A stretch of 64,000 bases of DNA from Mycoemilia scoparia (taxonomy: Eukaryota; Kickxellomycota; Kickxellomycetes; Kickxellales; Kickxellaceae): NCBI GenBank assembly GCA_027575805.1, contig JANBPU010000083.1:1-64000 (forward strand), in the 5' to 3' direction. Below, in pieces: positions 42,405 through 55,200 of this stretch. Positions within the stretch are counted from its first letter, which is position 1; each line of letters starts with the position of its first letter. The notes below the pieces were generated by a model. It was not told the origin of the DNA. It saw only the letters and a list, made by a program, of their open reading frames with translations, and did no database searches. A program made the position numbers and the translations under genes.

Positions 42405-42575
42405 ATGAAGTTCATTACTAATATCACTCTTGCTCTTGTTGCTGCTTTCGCTATCGCTGTTGTCGCTCAAAGTACTGATGGCCAAGATGACATTGATCCA
42501 TCTAGCCCAGCTGGTACTGATGATGGTCAATTCTCTGGTCCTGTACCAACTCAACATCCAAGTACTGAATTATAA
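42405..42575 (+). CDS. Secreted micro-protein B (56 aa), paralogue of A
   Basis: ATG 42405, TAA 42573-42575. The signal peptide (MKFITNITLALVAAFAIAVV) differs at three of 20 positions from that of A. The mature part is 35 residues: Asp/Ser/Gly-rich (STDGQDDIDPSSPAGTDDGQ), then the shared FSGPVPTQ and a different tail (HPSTEL). No cysteine. The strong conservation of leader DNA and signal peptide against change in the mature part is what is seen in secreted effectors or pheromone-like peptides, but function is unknown. Confidence 0.7.
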   Translation: MKFITNITLALVAAFAIAVVAQSTDGQDDIDPSSPAGTDDGQFSGPVPTQHPSTEL

Positions 42576-42831
42576 ACGCACTTGCTTGCTCAAAACATCG
42601 GCAGGATTACGGGCATATAATTCCAAGTAATATACACTACACTACAGGCTACAAGTCCCAAATTATAAATGTATCTCCATATACGCATATTTATAAGAAT
42701 TAAGTGTTGAATATTTCATAATTTTTAAATTACATGAAACACTTTAATAGTAATTTTAATTATGTTTTAAATTCCTCTTTTATAAAAATTTCTTTACCAA
42801 GGTATAATATAGCATCTAAACAATAAATCTA

Positions 42832-42947
42832 TGAGTTATTATTTTTGAAGGGTGACCATTTGCTAATAGACTGTGATCACTTATTTGGCTGTGTTTGCCT
42901 CTGTAATCGCAGGCCTCCAAAATTCATCCTTCAAAAATTATTGCCCA
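42832..42947 (+). mobile_element. MITE copy 11
   Basis: TA at 42830-42831; ends TGAGTTATTATTTTTGAAGGG and CATCCTTCAAAAATTATTGCCCA. Interior as copies 9 and 12. Confidence 0.8.
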
Positions 42948-43097
42948 ACTAAGGAGACAATTAAAAAACAAACTTTTATCCCATAATGTTTCTAACGACT
43001 TATTTGTAATATATGTATAGCAATCATCTTCGTAAAAAACTGCAGTTAGAAACGAAACTTAACAGATTTATGATAATTATAGCAAGAAAAATAAAAT

Positions 43098-44185
43098 ATG
43101 GCCGAACGTAAAGTCCTCAACAAGGTACTTATACTCTGCACATACACATTTGTATATACAGCCACTAAAAATGTCTAATACTAACACACTAAAATAAACT
43201 TCAATAATTTATATAGTACTACCCACCCGATTTCGATCCCTCGAAAATTCCTAAACTAAAGCGTGAAAAAAACCGCCAACAAAAAGTCCGCCTAATGTCA
43301 CCATTTTCAATGCGCTGTAACACCTGCGGCCAATGGATAGGAAAGGGAACAAAATTTAATGCTCGAAAAGAAACCGTTGAAGGCGAAAAATTCTACTCGA
43401 TACTGATATATCGGTTCTATATAAGGTGTACCAGATGTAATGCGGAAATCACATTCAAAACTGATCCTGGGAACATTGGTTATGTGTGTGAACAGGGAGC
43501 CCAACGAAATTTCGAACCTTGGAGGGACGAGGAGGAGCAGGTGGAGGAAGAGAGAAAGAAGAAGGAAGAGGAGGAGGAGAATAATCCAATGAGAGCACTG
43601 GAGAATAGAACTGAGGAGAGTAGGAGGGAAATGGAAATTTTAGATGCGTTAGATGAGATTCAGACCAAGAATGCGCTGCAGGCTCGAGTGGATGTTGATT
43701 CGGCCATCGAACATGTCGCGGAAAAGAGGGTTAGGTTGGAAGAGTTGAAGAAAAAAGCTGAGGATGAAGAGATCGAAAGATTGGTAAAGAATGCGTTTAG
43801 TACAGTTGATGGGGAGAGAGTTAAACGTGTTAGAAAAAATGTAGATGGTGACAGCGATGTTGATTATGATAACGGGGATGATGAAAGGGATGAGGAAGAG
43901 CGTTTAGCAAAAGTCAGGCAAAAGAAATTGTTTGCTGGATCGTTTGGTAAACAGGAGGGGGGATTTGGCAAATCACCATCATCGTCTACATTGGGTAAAC
44001 AGAAAGAAAAATTCCTTGATATTCGAGTTAAGCCCAAAGCCACGGCTCAGCCAAACCCAACAGAGACGAACACTAAAGTGAAGAATAAATCCGCCGATCC
44101 GCCTCCACCTGAGACGTCATCAGGAGATAACAACTTGCTTGGCTCTTTGGTCGGGGGCTACTCCAGCGGCTCTGATTCAGAATAG
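43098..44185 (+). CDS. YJU2: YJU2/CWC16 family splicing factor
   Basis: Exons are 43098-43124 (MAERKVLNK) and 43217-44185, 331 residues (human YJU2/CCDC94 323). The N-terminal 120 residues are the family's core: YYPPDFDPSKIPKLKR, MSPFSMRCNTCGQWIGKGTK, FNARKE, RCTRCNAEITFKTDP, with two CxxC pairs for one zinc. Then a long Glu/Lys coiled coil and an unstructured tail ending in GGYSSGSDSE. Yju2 enters the Prp19-related complex and promotes the first catalytic step by docking the branch site. CCDC130/Saf4 is the sister family, but MAERKVLNK and CxxC spacing fit YJU2. Confidence 0.93.
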
Positions 44186-44333
44186 TTGACTTTAGCTTAT
44201 ATTTATCATCTATTTGAATTCGCATTGTATTATGCCCTTATCAATATGTTTTATACTAAAAAATGTTTTTAATATGTGTACAGCAACAAAATTTCAAAAA
44301 CTAAAGCAAAACAAAAAACGAAATATATAAAAA

Positions 44334-46123
44334 TTACTTTCTAGGTTTCTGCTCATCATCCCTAGTATCAAATTCAGGTTCGCGAACATCTTTGGAATAC
44401 ATCTTTCTATTTGACATCTCCAGCAAAGCCGCTGCATCAGGGTTGGTGTCCAGAATGGACTGATTGGGCTCTCTATCGTACTCTTTGGTAGTTGGGCGTA
44501 CTAGCCAGGCCTCAAGAACATCAACCTCGAATTCAAATTTAGTAGACAATGTCTCTGAGCCGTATGTTGCACCAGGATAAGAGTGGCCAGTGGTAAAGTC
44601 AGAACTCAGCCACAAACTAAAGTACTCGGTCTGGCCACCAGCACCCAACCCATTTGGCAAAGTCTTAGTGCCATAATTGAAATACTGGTAATGGTCATTA
44701 ACACCAGTGGTCTTGTAAATTACCATCTGGCAAGGGTCATATCCACACTCCTTGCTATCCTTGTTGGTTATTTCAAACCACGATTGCAAAACTACCAAAA
44801 ACTCACTAGACGTCCCTGACCATTTTGGACTCTTTATGACATCTGAATCAAGATACGCGCCGAATACTCTAGCCCCTGGAGACCCAGGCTGTTGCTTCTC
44901 TTTGATGACCAAAAGGATCGCTCCTTGATACTCAATGGCCGCCTGGAATGCATTCCAACTCCTTCCATCCCGCTCGGTAGAATAAAGGCACATCCAAGTT
45001 TGTCTAGAATCAGATGGCAAGGACCTTGCCACAAACCACACAGAGGGGAGATCCAAGACTTCTGATGGCCTGGCTGACAGGGACGTGGTTGGGATTATAT
45101 GGGGTATACATCTATTTCTGTTTCGAAGTCTACGAATTTCGTCATTCTTTCTATCCCTGGAGATTTGGCTATCAAATTCTCCTGGACTGCTCTCCTTGTT
45201 CGATTGGATGCTTGTGCCTTTCTTTGCATTGGCTGCCGAACCAGACACTCCTGATTGCAATGATTTGTGAGCCCCTTCTTTGTTTTCAAGACTATTAATG
45301 GCTGTTCCGGATCCACGCCCTGCTGATGTGCTGCCTCCAGCCGTGGTCACACCATCGCTGATGTATAGCCCATCCAAAGAGATTATGTTCATAAAGAAGA
45401 TACGGTCAAGCGCCAATTCCAACAACTCGTGCAAAACAGAGTTTCTCTTGTACCATTCATGAAATTCTTCATAAGAAATATGGTTCTTGTCTGTTCTGGT
45501 TGCCTGCTTGATCCAATGACCCAGATTTTCAGAGTCGCTGACCCTGCCATGAAGCATTATATGATCCACCAAAGTATCAGTATAATTTGGACGACCAGGT
45601 GCTTTTGTGACCAACGATGCATATGACGCACGGCTGGCTGGGGCTATCCAGGCTTCCATTGCTGCATCCACAATAAGTTTCAGGGACTCCTTTAGAGTGA
45701 CCTTAGGCTCTCCCTTTGGAGTAATTAGCTCGTGGACGTGATGGGCGTGTTCAGGGTGCAGTCTATTGCTCAATATATAAGCGGTTCTGATGAAGCTTTG
45801 TTCAGTCACTGGTTCGCCGTCCTTGTGATGTCTGTGACATCTTTGCACACGCAAAAACAGGTCAAGAAGCGTTTTGCACTAATTTTGAAGAAAGATAGAT
45901 AAGCGGACATAAACTATTTTAACAAAGCTCTGTATAACAACTATGGCTGCCTGAAGCATGCTGAGTATAGCGTTCCTCTTTTTACCTTAGCCCCTGAGTC
46001 TTTTTCCAAAGGTTGGTCGTCCTTAAAATGCCTGTTGTAAAGCTCTATGAGCTCTCCTCTTTCTTTAAGAGTAAAGCCATCAATGTTTTCGGAATTGGAA
46101 ACTTTTGCAATAGCATTTCCCAT
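44334..46123 (-). CDS. TLDc-domain protein, MEAK7-like
   Basis: Exons are 46123-45986 and 45878-44334, 560 residues. It starts MGNAIAKVSN, a good N-myristoylation signal (Gly2), as in animal MEAK7. The N-terminal half is helical with an EF-hand-like segment (KNHISYEEFHEWY). The C-terminal TLDc domain runs from about residue 300: LPSVWFVARSLPSDSRQTW, YSTERDGRSWNAFQAAI, LVVIKEK-like strands, YFNYGTKTLPNGLGAGGQTE, YFSLWLSSDFTTGHSYPG. The family binds V-ATPase or acts in lysosomal mTOR signalling (MEAK7); in fungi related proteins include Rtc5. A Gly/Ser-rich insert (residues ~215-260) separates the halves. Confidence 0.85.
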
Positions 46124-46449
46124 TCTCAAAACCAGAAAAAAGTAAAGAGTAGTTTTTTCGTAAATACAAAAGAGAATGAAGAAATGAACAGAGTGTGGAA
46201 AAGTGGGAACCGAAGCTCACCTCAGGTGAGTGTGATTTTGAGAATACAAAAACAGTCAGAATCTTTGCTACGTCACTATCAGAAGTACTTCTGAATTTTC
46301 TTTTTCTAAAGATCACCTTGCCAATACAAATCGCTATGGTTTGATAATTATCAAAGCCCAAACATTACAGAAAGATATTATCATTTTACGCAACAGTTTG
46401 AATTATGGCTAAAAATTGCATTTATTCAATATTTTAACATGTCTTCCAA

Positions 46450-47418
46450 CTAATCGATGTTACTGCCAAAGAAAGAAAATCTAGGGAAAACTATAAAATA
46501 TGCTAAAATCCAATAAGCAGAACCAAATACCGTCCCAGAAAGGAGCTCAGTGATATCATGGAAATACATTGAAGTGGATACCAGCATCAACAACCAAAGT
46601 CCAATAATTATAAATATCGAAGTCATCAAGGCGCCATACAGCATGCCAATCTTTCTCTTCTCTTCGCTGAAGTCTCCATTGTCGTCTTGGCTACCTTCAT
46701 TTTCTTTATAACTACGGCCAAGTTGTCTATATTCCCTCAAAAATGGTCGTACAGCCTCTTCCCATAAAAATAATCCCGAATGGATCAGCAAGAAACAGTG
46801 ACCGGAAATATCGATACCACCAACCCACTGGCCACCATATTGCTTACATTCCTTATTAGACCTCGCCAAAGCTACATCCTTTGGTTGGTTTTCGCAATAG
46901 CCTCCAGTCATGACATATGCCCGGTCAAAAACTGATGGGCCCAAGAACCATTGGGTCATCAATACCCAATATAATGTTGCCATGCCGTATCTGTTAAGCG
47001 TATAAAGTAAGGCTGGTAGCCTTCGGGACGAGCTGCTGCGGCTGATGATAAAGACCAGGCTCAATAAGTAAAGAAGTGTAGTCCATCCCCACGCGATCTT
47101 GGCAAAGTACTGGTTAAAGACATTCCGTTTGTTGGCCAAATATGGTGTTGAGCTATAAGGAGGCTGGCTGACACCAATGTTTTCAAACGGCTTGCCTGTT
47201 GTTGCCAGAGTTTGCCCGATATTCCCAGTGTTTGTATACAATAGAGTCTCTTCAGGGCGATAGTATGTGCCGAACATTATAGCAATGAGAAATGGAAATA
47301 GTATGGCGAGGTTTTGTATAGTTATTCGTCGACCCTGTTGTATTGTCTGTTGTAACTGTCGTGACTGTTGTTGTGTCTGGACAGGTGTGTTTTTTCCTCT
47401 GGCCATGCTGCTCGACAT
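46450..47418 (-). CDS. FIT-family (FITM2/SCS3) ER protein for lipid-droplet formation
   Basis: 322 residues, one exon. About six hydrophobic segments, starting with ILFPFLIAIMFGTYY after a Gln-rich cytosolic N-terminus. The two invariant catalytic-type His sites are present: ISGHCFLLIHSGLFLWEE (near residue 207) and YFHDITELLSGTVFG (near residue 287). FIT2 and yeast Scs3/Yft2 are acyl-CoA diphosphatases in the ER that support lipid-droplet budding. An acidic loop (KENEGSQDDNGDFSEEKRK) lies between. Two possible starts four codons apart (47418 and 47406); the first was taken. Confidence 0.9.
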   Translation of the reverse strand: MSSSMARGKNTPVQTQQQSRQLQQTIQQGRRITIQNLAILFPFLIAIMFGTYYRPEETLLYTNTGNIGQTLATTGKPFENIGVSQPPYSSTPYLANKRNVFNQYFAKIAWGWTTLLYLLSLVFIISRSSSSRRLPALLYTLNRYGMATLYWVLMTQWFLGPSVFDRAYVMTGGYCENQPKDVALARSNKECKQYGGQWVGGIDISGHCFLLIHSGLFLWEEAVRPFLREYRQLGRSYKENEGSQDDNGDFSEEKRKIGMLYGALMTSIFIIIGLWLLMLVSTSMYFHDITELLSGTVFGSAYWILAYFIVFPRFSFFGSNID

Positions 47419-47984
47419 ATGAAAAAAGAAAGCTTTTGTATATGCAGTGGTGTTTAGTAATATAGAAGACTAAAGTTATAATAATATAAATCGAATGTAA
47501 TTGTGTTTTAAGGAAAGGAAAAAGATGTTTGATCCTGACCTTATGTCACATCATCATCATCATCATCATCTGCCAATCGACCTTTATTACGAAACCCTAA
47601 TCTATCCAATCTCAGGTGCACACAACTTCTGACCACGCATAAAAGCAGGGCCAATGCCTTTTTCATATAAACACTCACTTGAAGAGCACACCAACAGATT
47701 GCATTACCACCAATATTTTTTGAATAAGCAGCATAATCCATATCAACAAAGCCATTCGTTTTATGGCACATTGATTCACAATTCAACACTAGACTTGATT
47801 TTTACAGAATAGCTGTATTTCTTTTCTACACTTGCAAAAGCAAACTGAATTTGGTACAAACCCATAAACCTACCATATAATTAGATGACCAGTTGTTGCC
47901 ACCAAGAAAATCTGGTTATCCTGCTCAGAATAAAAGCGTCCCTAAGTTTCCATATTGGCCATTTTTGGTTTTCACAAAAAAGAT
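47419..47984. other. Intergenic between FIT gene and RWDD1
   Basis: Divergent promoters. A minus-strand frame 47541-47789 (82 codons, with a CAT repeat at its end) has no start context or recognisable domain and is not called as a gene. Confidence 0.4.
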
Positions 47985-49032
47985 ATGACTGGTAAGAACA
48001 ACGCAACATCGCTAAGACGAATAATGCATGTGGATATCGCTTGGGCTGCAGTAATTAATATCGCAATGACCTTTGGGTTTTTAGATTATTTGGAAGAACA
48101 GAAAAATGAAATCGAGGTACTCGAATCGATATACTCTGATGAACTCAAAAGTATGTCCACATAAAATCAATCAAAAAGCCAAACTGCTTTATAGTATATG
48201 ATCTGGCACTAGTATAGACTACAATTGCTTTGCTTTTGTATATAGTATTGGCAACTGAGCCTTACCACCGATTTTCTGTAAAGGTTGAGGCTGAAGAAAA
48301 TACCCCAAACCCATGTAAGTACTACCTAGCCTCTATATATATATATATATATATGTATATATCCTCATGACCAGATTAATCCAAATAAACACTTCTCACT
48401 CGCTTATACACCCATATAATCTCTTTATAAATATAGGCGCCGTCGAGATAGAGTTCACATATACACCAAACTACCCTGACGAACTCCCCAGCTACAATCT
48501 CCAAAACTCCGAAGACACAAAAGACTTTGAACTGGATTCAAAGGAATTGAACAAACTTCGATCAGGCATAAGCTCAATTGCTCAAGAATCTTTAGGGATG
48601 GTCATGATTTTCACAATTCTCTCGACTGTAAAAGAAGAATTGACCCAAATCCTTATGGATAGGGCTGATGCCAAAAGGAAAGAAATCGATGCCATCAAAC
48701 AGGCAGAGCTTGAACAAGAGCGACAAAAGTTTGTTGGTACAAAGGTCACCAAAGAATCTTTTTTGGCTTGGAGAGAGAAATTTGATAAGGAGATGGAGGA
48801 AATGAAACGTGCTCAATCTGGCGGAAATAAAGATGAAGCCAAGAAAAAGAGTAGTAGTGCTGGTGGATCTAAGCTCACAGGTCGCGAATTGTTTGAGCAT
48901 GACAAAACCTTGGTTGCTTCTGATAATGCGTACTTTAAAGAAGGCGATGTGTCGGTCGATGTGTCTTTGTTTGAAAAGGAAGTTGATAGCGATGATGACG
49001 ACGACGATGATGATAGTCAAAGCGATTCATAA
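47985..49032 (+). CDS. GIR2: RWD-domain protein, RWDD1/GIR2
   Basis: Exons are 47985-47991 (ATG ACT G), 48085-48150, 48246-48314 and 48437-49032, 245 residues. The seven-base first exon is supported because splicing gives MTDYLEEQKNEIEVLESIYS, the exact RWDD1 start. The RWD domain follows (EIEFTYTPNYPDELPSYNLQ), then LGMVMIFTILSTVKEELTQI, the coiled coil, VTKESFLAWREKFDKEM, KLTGRELFEHDKTL and an acidic Ser-rich tail. GIR2 binds GCN1 and the GTPase Rbg2 in translational control. A (TA)n tract lies in intron 3 (about 48333-48356). Confidence 0.93.
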
Positions 49033-49251
49033 AAGAATCAACTATTGCTGTTTAAACCTTAAGTGATTTGATGCTCTCCCAACATGCTAAAATAAATAAA
49101 TAAATAATGATGGTTGTGTGATCTTCTCTTTAATTTATTTGCTATTATGATAATGATTATTGTGTCTATTTGAATTTTATAATAATTTGGTCGAAAACTC
49201 AATCATCAAAAATGTTCAAGGATAATAAATAGTCTCTCTTCTACTATAACC

Positions 49252-52200
49252 CTATTGCTTTTGAAGTGACGAGATAAAGCTATCCAAATTGTACTCTTCA
49301 TCATACTGTTTAGAATCCCAGAGTTCTTCCAGTCCCTCAATAGCCTTGGACGATGATACTGGTTTCTTTCCATCTCCCCCAGACTTCGAATCGGGCTTCT
49401 TGTCACCACCCCGACCGGCTGATGATCCAGCTTTAGGCCCAGCGGTTGGGGTAAATAGATCAAGAAGCTCATCAGTATTCATGCTGCTTAGACCACTATT
49501 CTGCTGGTTGATAATAGTGTTGGCCATATTGGTCTTGAATACCTGAAGACTCATGATCTTTTCTTCAAGAGTGCCTCTGGTGATCAACCGATATACATTC
49601 ACGACCTTGGTTTGGCCCAATCTGTGGGCTCTATCCATAGCCTGTCTGTCCATCATCGGATTCCAATCATGCTCTACAAAGATAACCGTGTCAGCACCAG
49701 TGAGGTTCAGCCCAAGACCACCAACATGAGTAGTAAGCAAAAGCACATCGATTGATGGATCCTTGTTGAACTGGTGGACAATGGCTTGGCGGTTATGTGC
49801 CGGAACGCTCCCATCGAGTCGCATGTAGCTAACCGACGGCATCACGCGCTTGAATAGATCTTCTTGGATCCTGTCCAACATCTGCTTGTGTTGACAGAAA
49901 ATAAGGGCTCTGTGGTTTGCGCTGACCATACCAGTTCCACCACCACCAATGGCATCTTCGCTAGATTGGATACCGCTACTGTTACTATTATCACCGTAGT
50001 TTCCTATTCCGCATTCTCCCAGCAATTCGCGCAATGCCAGTAGCTTTGGTGCCACAGATAAATCGTCTAGCCGAATTCCTTTGCTAGCCAGGTCATTCAT
50101 AACCTCCATGTAATTAGGGTGCTTCTCATTAAGCACAAGGCCCGGATGGTTACAGAGTTTGCGCAAGTATTGCAATGCCTGGAAGATATGCATCGACAAG
50201 CCTGTAGATTTCTTGCCTTCACTCGATGACGATGTCTCGCCGTCTTGTTGCTGTTGCTGTTGTTGCTCGCCTTCTTTGCTTCCGCCCAGTGCTTCACGCA
50301 TACTACCAGACATAGCTGACCTAGTAAAGTCATCATACAGTCTCCGTTGCAGATCACTCAATTCACAATAATAATCCTGGATGATTTTGGGTGGCAAATC
50401 ATGCAGCACATCTTCCTTCATCCGTCGCAAAATAAACGGCAACACCTGTTTGTGCAATGCCTCTAGTGCGGCCTGTCCGTCAGCCAGTGCCCGGGATGTC
50501 TGCTTGGCATCCCTGCTGGACAAAATGGGCTTCGAATACATGTCATTGAACTGCTTTTCAGTTCCCAAAAATCCTGGCATCAAAAAATCAAACAGCGACC
50601 ACAACTCGAGTGCATTATTCTGGATTGGCGTTCCTGACAATATCAGCCGGTGACTAGCCTGCACCCGCTTAGCTGCCTGAGTAAGCTTGGTTTTTCCATT
50701 CTTGATAACATGGCCCTCATCCAGGATGCAGTAGTTCCAATGAGTCTTTACCAAATACTCGATATCATTTCTCAACACGTCGTACGAGAGGATAATGACA
50801 TCGTATTTGTTAATGGCGGGCAACAGCTGGCGACGCTCATTAGGCGGTCCAGTGTATACCAACGGACGAAGATTATCGGTGTATTGATTAATTTCTTGCT
50901 CCCAGTGATGAACCAGTGTTGGCGGACAAACTACCAGACTAGGCAGGGGTGCGCTATCAGCCGCTTTGCAGTTGGATTTGGCATACCGATCAGCTCGTAA
51001 ATAATGGTTTGAGGCTAATATACATATCGACTGCAGGGTTTTACCCAAGCCCATATCGTCACACAATATGCCATGCAATTCGTACTTGCCCAAAAATGCT
51101 AACCAGTTGACGCCCTCTTGTTGGTATTTACGTAGGTTGGCATTAATCTTGACTGGGATGGTAAATGGTTTGAGCTTCTTGTTATCCATTAGTTGGGTCA
51201 AAAACTCACGCTCATTTTCACGCTGATCAATAAGCTCCTGTGAAAATCCTTCGGGGTCAGGGATTCCTGATTCCAGGGGAACTAGTCTTAGGAGTTGGGC
51301 AAAGCAGTGGGTACAAACAAACCGAGTGGCTTCGTCGTGATCACTCATACGGCCCAATATGGGGACCATAAAGAATGTTATGTATGGAATAACCTTGTCT
51401 CCCAATGTCTCGATTATGTAGTGTATGGTCTCGCTTATACCCCGTCGACGTGCCAATCGAGTTGTATCTCCGAGGTTGGAAAGCACGCTTTTGACCATCA
51501 ACTCCATGATCTTACCAGTAATGTTGAAACCAAGTGTTGAAATTGCACGGGACCCTACGTTTCTTATAGACGCGAACTTGCTTTCGATTGAGCTTACTAC
51601 CCATGGTACCATCTTGATTATCTCTGAATATAGAGATTGGTCCAAGGTTTTGGTGACGGTTATCAGCACCCTTAGCGAGTTTATGATAGACTGACCACCT
51701 TCTGATGATGGTGTGTTCGCAATAACCGAGTCTACTTGATCGATCTGTTGGATGGTAGAAAGTTTAGGAGCCAGATAATTAAGCGAATACAAGTTACTAT
51801 CGGGTTTTATTATATCCTTTACATCGCTAGCACCAGCACTGCCATTAACAGAACTTTCTTCTTGTTGGGAATCAACAAAATCGATAGGACCATATATTTT
51901 GATAAATGGTTCTGACATTATTTGCCACAATTTGGGCATCAAAGAAAACAATTTCGCTCCAAATAACTGATTGATTTCCTCAAATGCCATCTCAGCACCA
52001 CGCACGACGATTTCTGATATTTCCTCGGGATCGACTTGCTTGTTCTCTATTGTCTTACCATTATTAAAATTGCCATTGACGTCATTGCTTGCACCAGGCT
52101 CTGTAGACTCTCTACCGGTACTATCATTTGGCGATGCACTGCCGCCGCCGCGTCCTCTACCTCTTCCACGCCCTCGTCCACGACCCCGGCCTCTACCATT

Positions 52201-55200
52201 ACTACTCGTGGTGCCTCCGCCATTAATAGTAGATGCTGCAACCGCCGAGGCAGCCTTAACAGCAGCCCGATTCGACTCATTTTGTCTAACTTCTTCTCTC
52301 ATCTTTCTATGTTTCTCCATCTCAATCATCAAAATCCCACCACCCTGATGTTGCTGTTCCCGCTGAGCATCATCAACATTATAATCTGGAGTATCCCACT
52401 GGTTAGAACATAAGAATATGGTCAGGTTCTTTACAATTTTATCAGCTGGTGCTTTTCTCTTTCCTTCATCCAAATAACAATGAGCCAGCATGATAGCGAC
52501 TGATCTGGCTGCTCGTTTTTGTAACAACAGATCGCTTTCGTCTTTGATGGAATTCATTATTGACTTGATTATTGGAGCAAGTTTTGGCGGTAACTGGCCA
52601 AGGGCAACTAGGGCTCCCGCTAGACTTGCATTGGTAGAGATATCCAGTCGTTTGTATTGATTTTGGTAATATATGAGCGAGCTTTCAAATCGTTTGAATT
52701 TCTCCTCGAGTGTATTGATTGTGGATTTTGGGGTACGAGGTGGAAGCCCCTGTTTGATGGATGGATAAAGTTGTGATTTTATGTATTCTGCTAACTCTGG
52801 TGTAAATAGTGCTGGTGGCTGTTGCTGCTGTTGATTGACAGATGGATCGCCGACACACTGGGTTGGAATGTCTGGTAAAGAGCCGGGAGGCATTTGTAAA
52901 GCTTGCTGAATAGTCGATATGAAAAGCTTGGCATTATCTTGTACTCGTTGGAGCGGAGAAAGAATATCTACATAGTAAGATGGTGAAGACTGAGCGCCAT
53001 TGGATGATGTTCCACTGATCAAACAAAGAAGCTTTTCGGTTAATTCGGCAATAAATGGGCCTCCATTTAGGTTATTATCTTTTAGAGTTTCAAGTGACAA
53101 CGATGATGCGATAGTGGCTGGTTCACTTGACTGGGAGTTTTCGCTAATCTTTTGTTTTCTTCTGGCAATAGCCCATTCTTCTATGACAACTCCAGCGAGC
53201 TGACGGTGTAGAGACATTCCGGAATCAAGGTATCTTGACAATGGGTCAAAGGTAGCTTTTAGAGTATTTTGAGGCCACAAGTTCATCAATCCGCCCAGAG
53301 CTTTACAAGCAACTGTTCGACAAAGTATGATAGTCCGGACTGGTACCAATGAGAGCTCTTGACGAATCATGGGCATATCAACATTATAACCGGCACCACC
53401 ACCTGTAGCTTTATCATTTGCTGCCGTTGTGGTTGTTGAAGTACCATTATCGCCTATGTGATAAAGAAGACGCTGATCCAAGGGAATACCGATTGGAGTA
53501 AACACGAGCTGGAAAAACAAAGAAACGAGCTTGGGACTGACCACAGTAGGCAACCATGCCTGCTCAGGAGTAGCACCACCCGGATTCAAAATCTTTTCGC
53601 CTGATATCAACATCTCCCACAGCTTGAAGGACTCCTCTACAATATCATCCTTTGTTTCCAAAACAATGTTTTGCAGAGTCATCCGCAAACACAATGTACT
53701 GGTTTCAGATGCCGCAATAGTAAAGTTGGTACCACCATTGTTATTACTGTTGTTTTGGGAACGCAAAACTTCATTTTGCATTTCTACAAGCGTTTGCATT
53801 GCCAAAACAGCAGACCTTCTGACACTAAACAAAGTGTGACGGAAGAATGGGAACAACTTTGGAAGCAAGACTGCAAACGAATGTTGGTCTGGCTGCTCTT
53901 GGCTGGCCACAATGGCCTTTTGACGAACCTTTTCATGTCTAAACAATGAAGAAAGCAATTCCATTATACTTCCGGTTGAAGCAGCAAGGTCGTCACCAAT
54001 GGTAGTCAGAGTCAGCCACAAAGAATACACAACATCGATTACCCTTTCGGGCAATTTTTCTACCAATGAACCAACGAGTGGAATAAGCGTCTCCGCAGAA
54101 ACTCCTCGGATATCATCGTCGCTATCACTTAACCCGGACAAGGCTGCATCCAATGTGGTCTCCAAGGCAGAAACCGGAAGATCACGACAAACAGCAGACA
54201 AGTACTTCAGGCCCAAAACACCAGCATGCCTAATCTCCCAGATACCATTCTGAGGCTGCAGCTGCAGCTGGCCCTCTGTAGCTGTTTGAGGTACAAATCC
54301 TTTACCTCGCTCAACAAGCTGAAGCAATGCCTGCTGAACTTGCACAACACTATCGACATTAAGCAAACTAACAACAGCACCCATAGCTTGAGCACAATTT
54401 TCGCGTACAGGAGCAACAACCTGGTCGGATACAAAGTCGCCAAACCGATCCAACGAAAATACGCACATCAATCTGACGCAGATATCAAGCAAGTATTTTT
54501 GCTGGAATTGGTCGTTTTCTTCGCGTGTCTTGTTTACTATACGACCAGCACCAGCACCTTGCACCTTGAAAATTTCACGAAGAGCCATAGCAGCACCTTG
54601 GCGGATTTCCCATTTGGGATCGAATAAATCCATGCAGAGGACTTCGACGAACTTTTCAAATGGCCAGCGACCAGCCCCAATGGCAAATAGAACGGCGCCC
54701 TTGTCTATTTCGGTTTTGGATTCCACAACAATCTTGCCGCCCTCTGTACCAGGCTGTTCGGTGATATCAACAACGCTTTGTGTGCTACTGTAGCCACCAC
54801 CAGCATTTGCGCCACCATCGCCTACAGGCGTGGTGCTGCCAGGAATGGGCTTGGAGGTGGATTGGGATAAATCAATTTTAGACTTGTTTGATTTAGAGTC
54901 CTTTTTGGCTTTACGTTTCAATCGGTTGCGTTCACGAGCACTAAGTTTACTCATATCTATTTCGGGCTCTTGACTTTGTTGCTGTTGCTGCTGTTGTTGT
55001 TGTGTAGGGGGTTTAATATATTCATCAGCATCATCATCGTCATCTTCATCGTCAAGATCAACATCATCTTCATAATTATCGCTTGATTGACCCTTACGTT
55101 TCCTTCCACGTCCTTTTGGACCAGCACTAGAAGTAGCAGATCTCTTTTTACTAGTGGCTGGAATCAAGTCAGATTCGTCAACCAAAATATCGTCCATGAA

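Larger units (their letters stand above)
41880..42830 (+). repeat. Inverted duplication, arm B
   Basis: Reverse complement of 30727-31925. Identity is high in the leader of the peptide gene (42000-42400) and lower at the mature peptide region. It has no counterpart of MITEs 6 and 7. MITE copy 11 sits at its right edge. Confidence 0.85.

Noticed and set aside
47550..47572. CRISPR-like or tandem repeat (CAT)n
   Set aside because: Simple trinucleotide microsatellite without spacers.
47541..47789. Minus-strand 82-codon frame ending in an Asp run
   Set aside because: The Asp run is a translated CAT microsatellite, and the rest matches no family and has no clear start.
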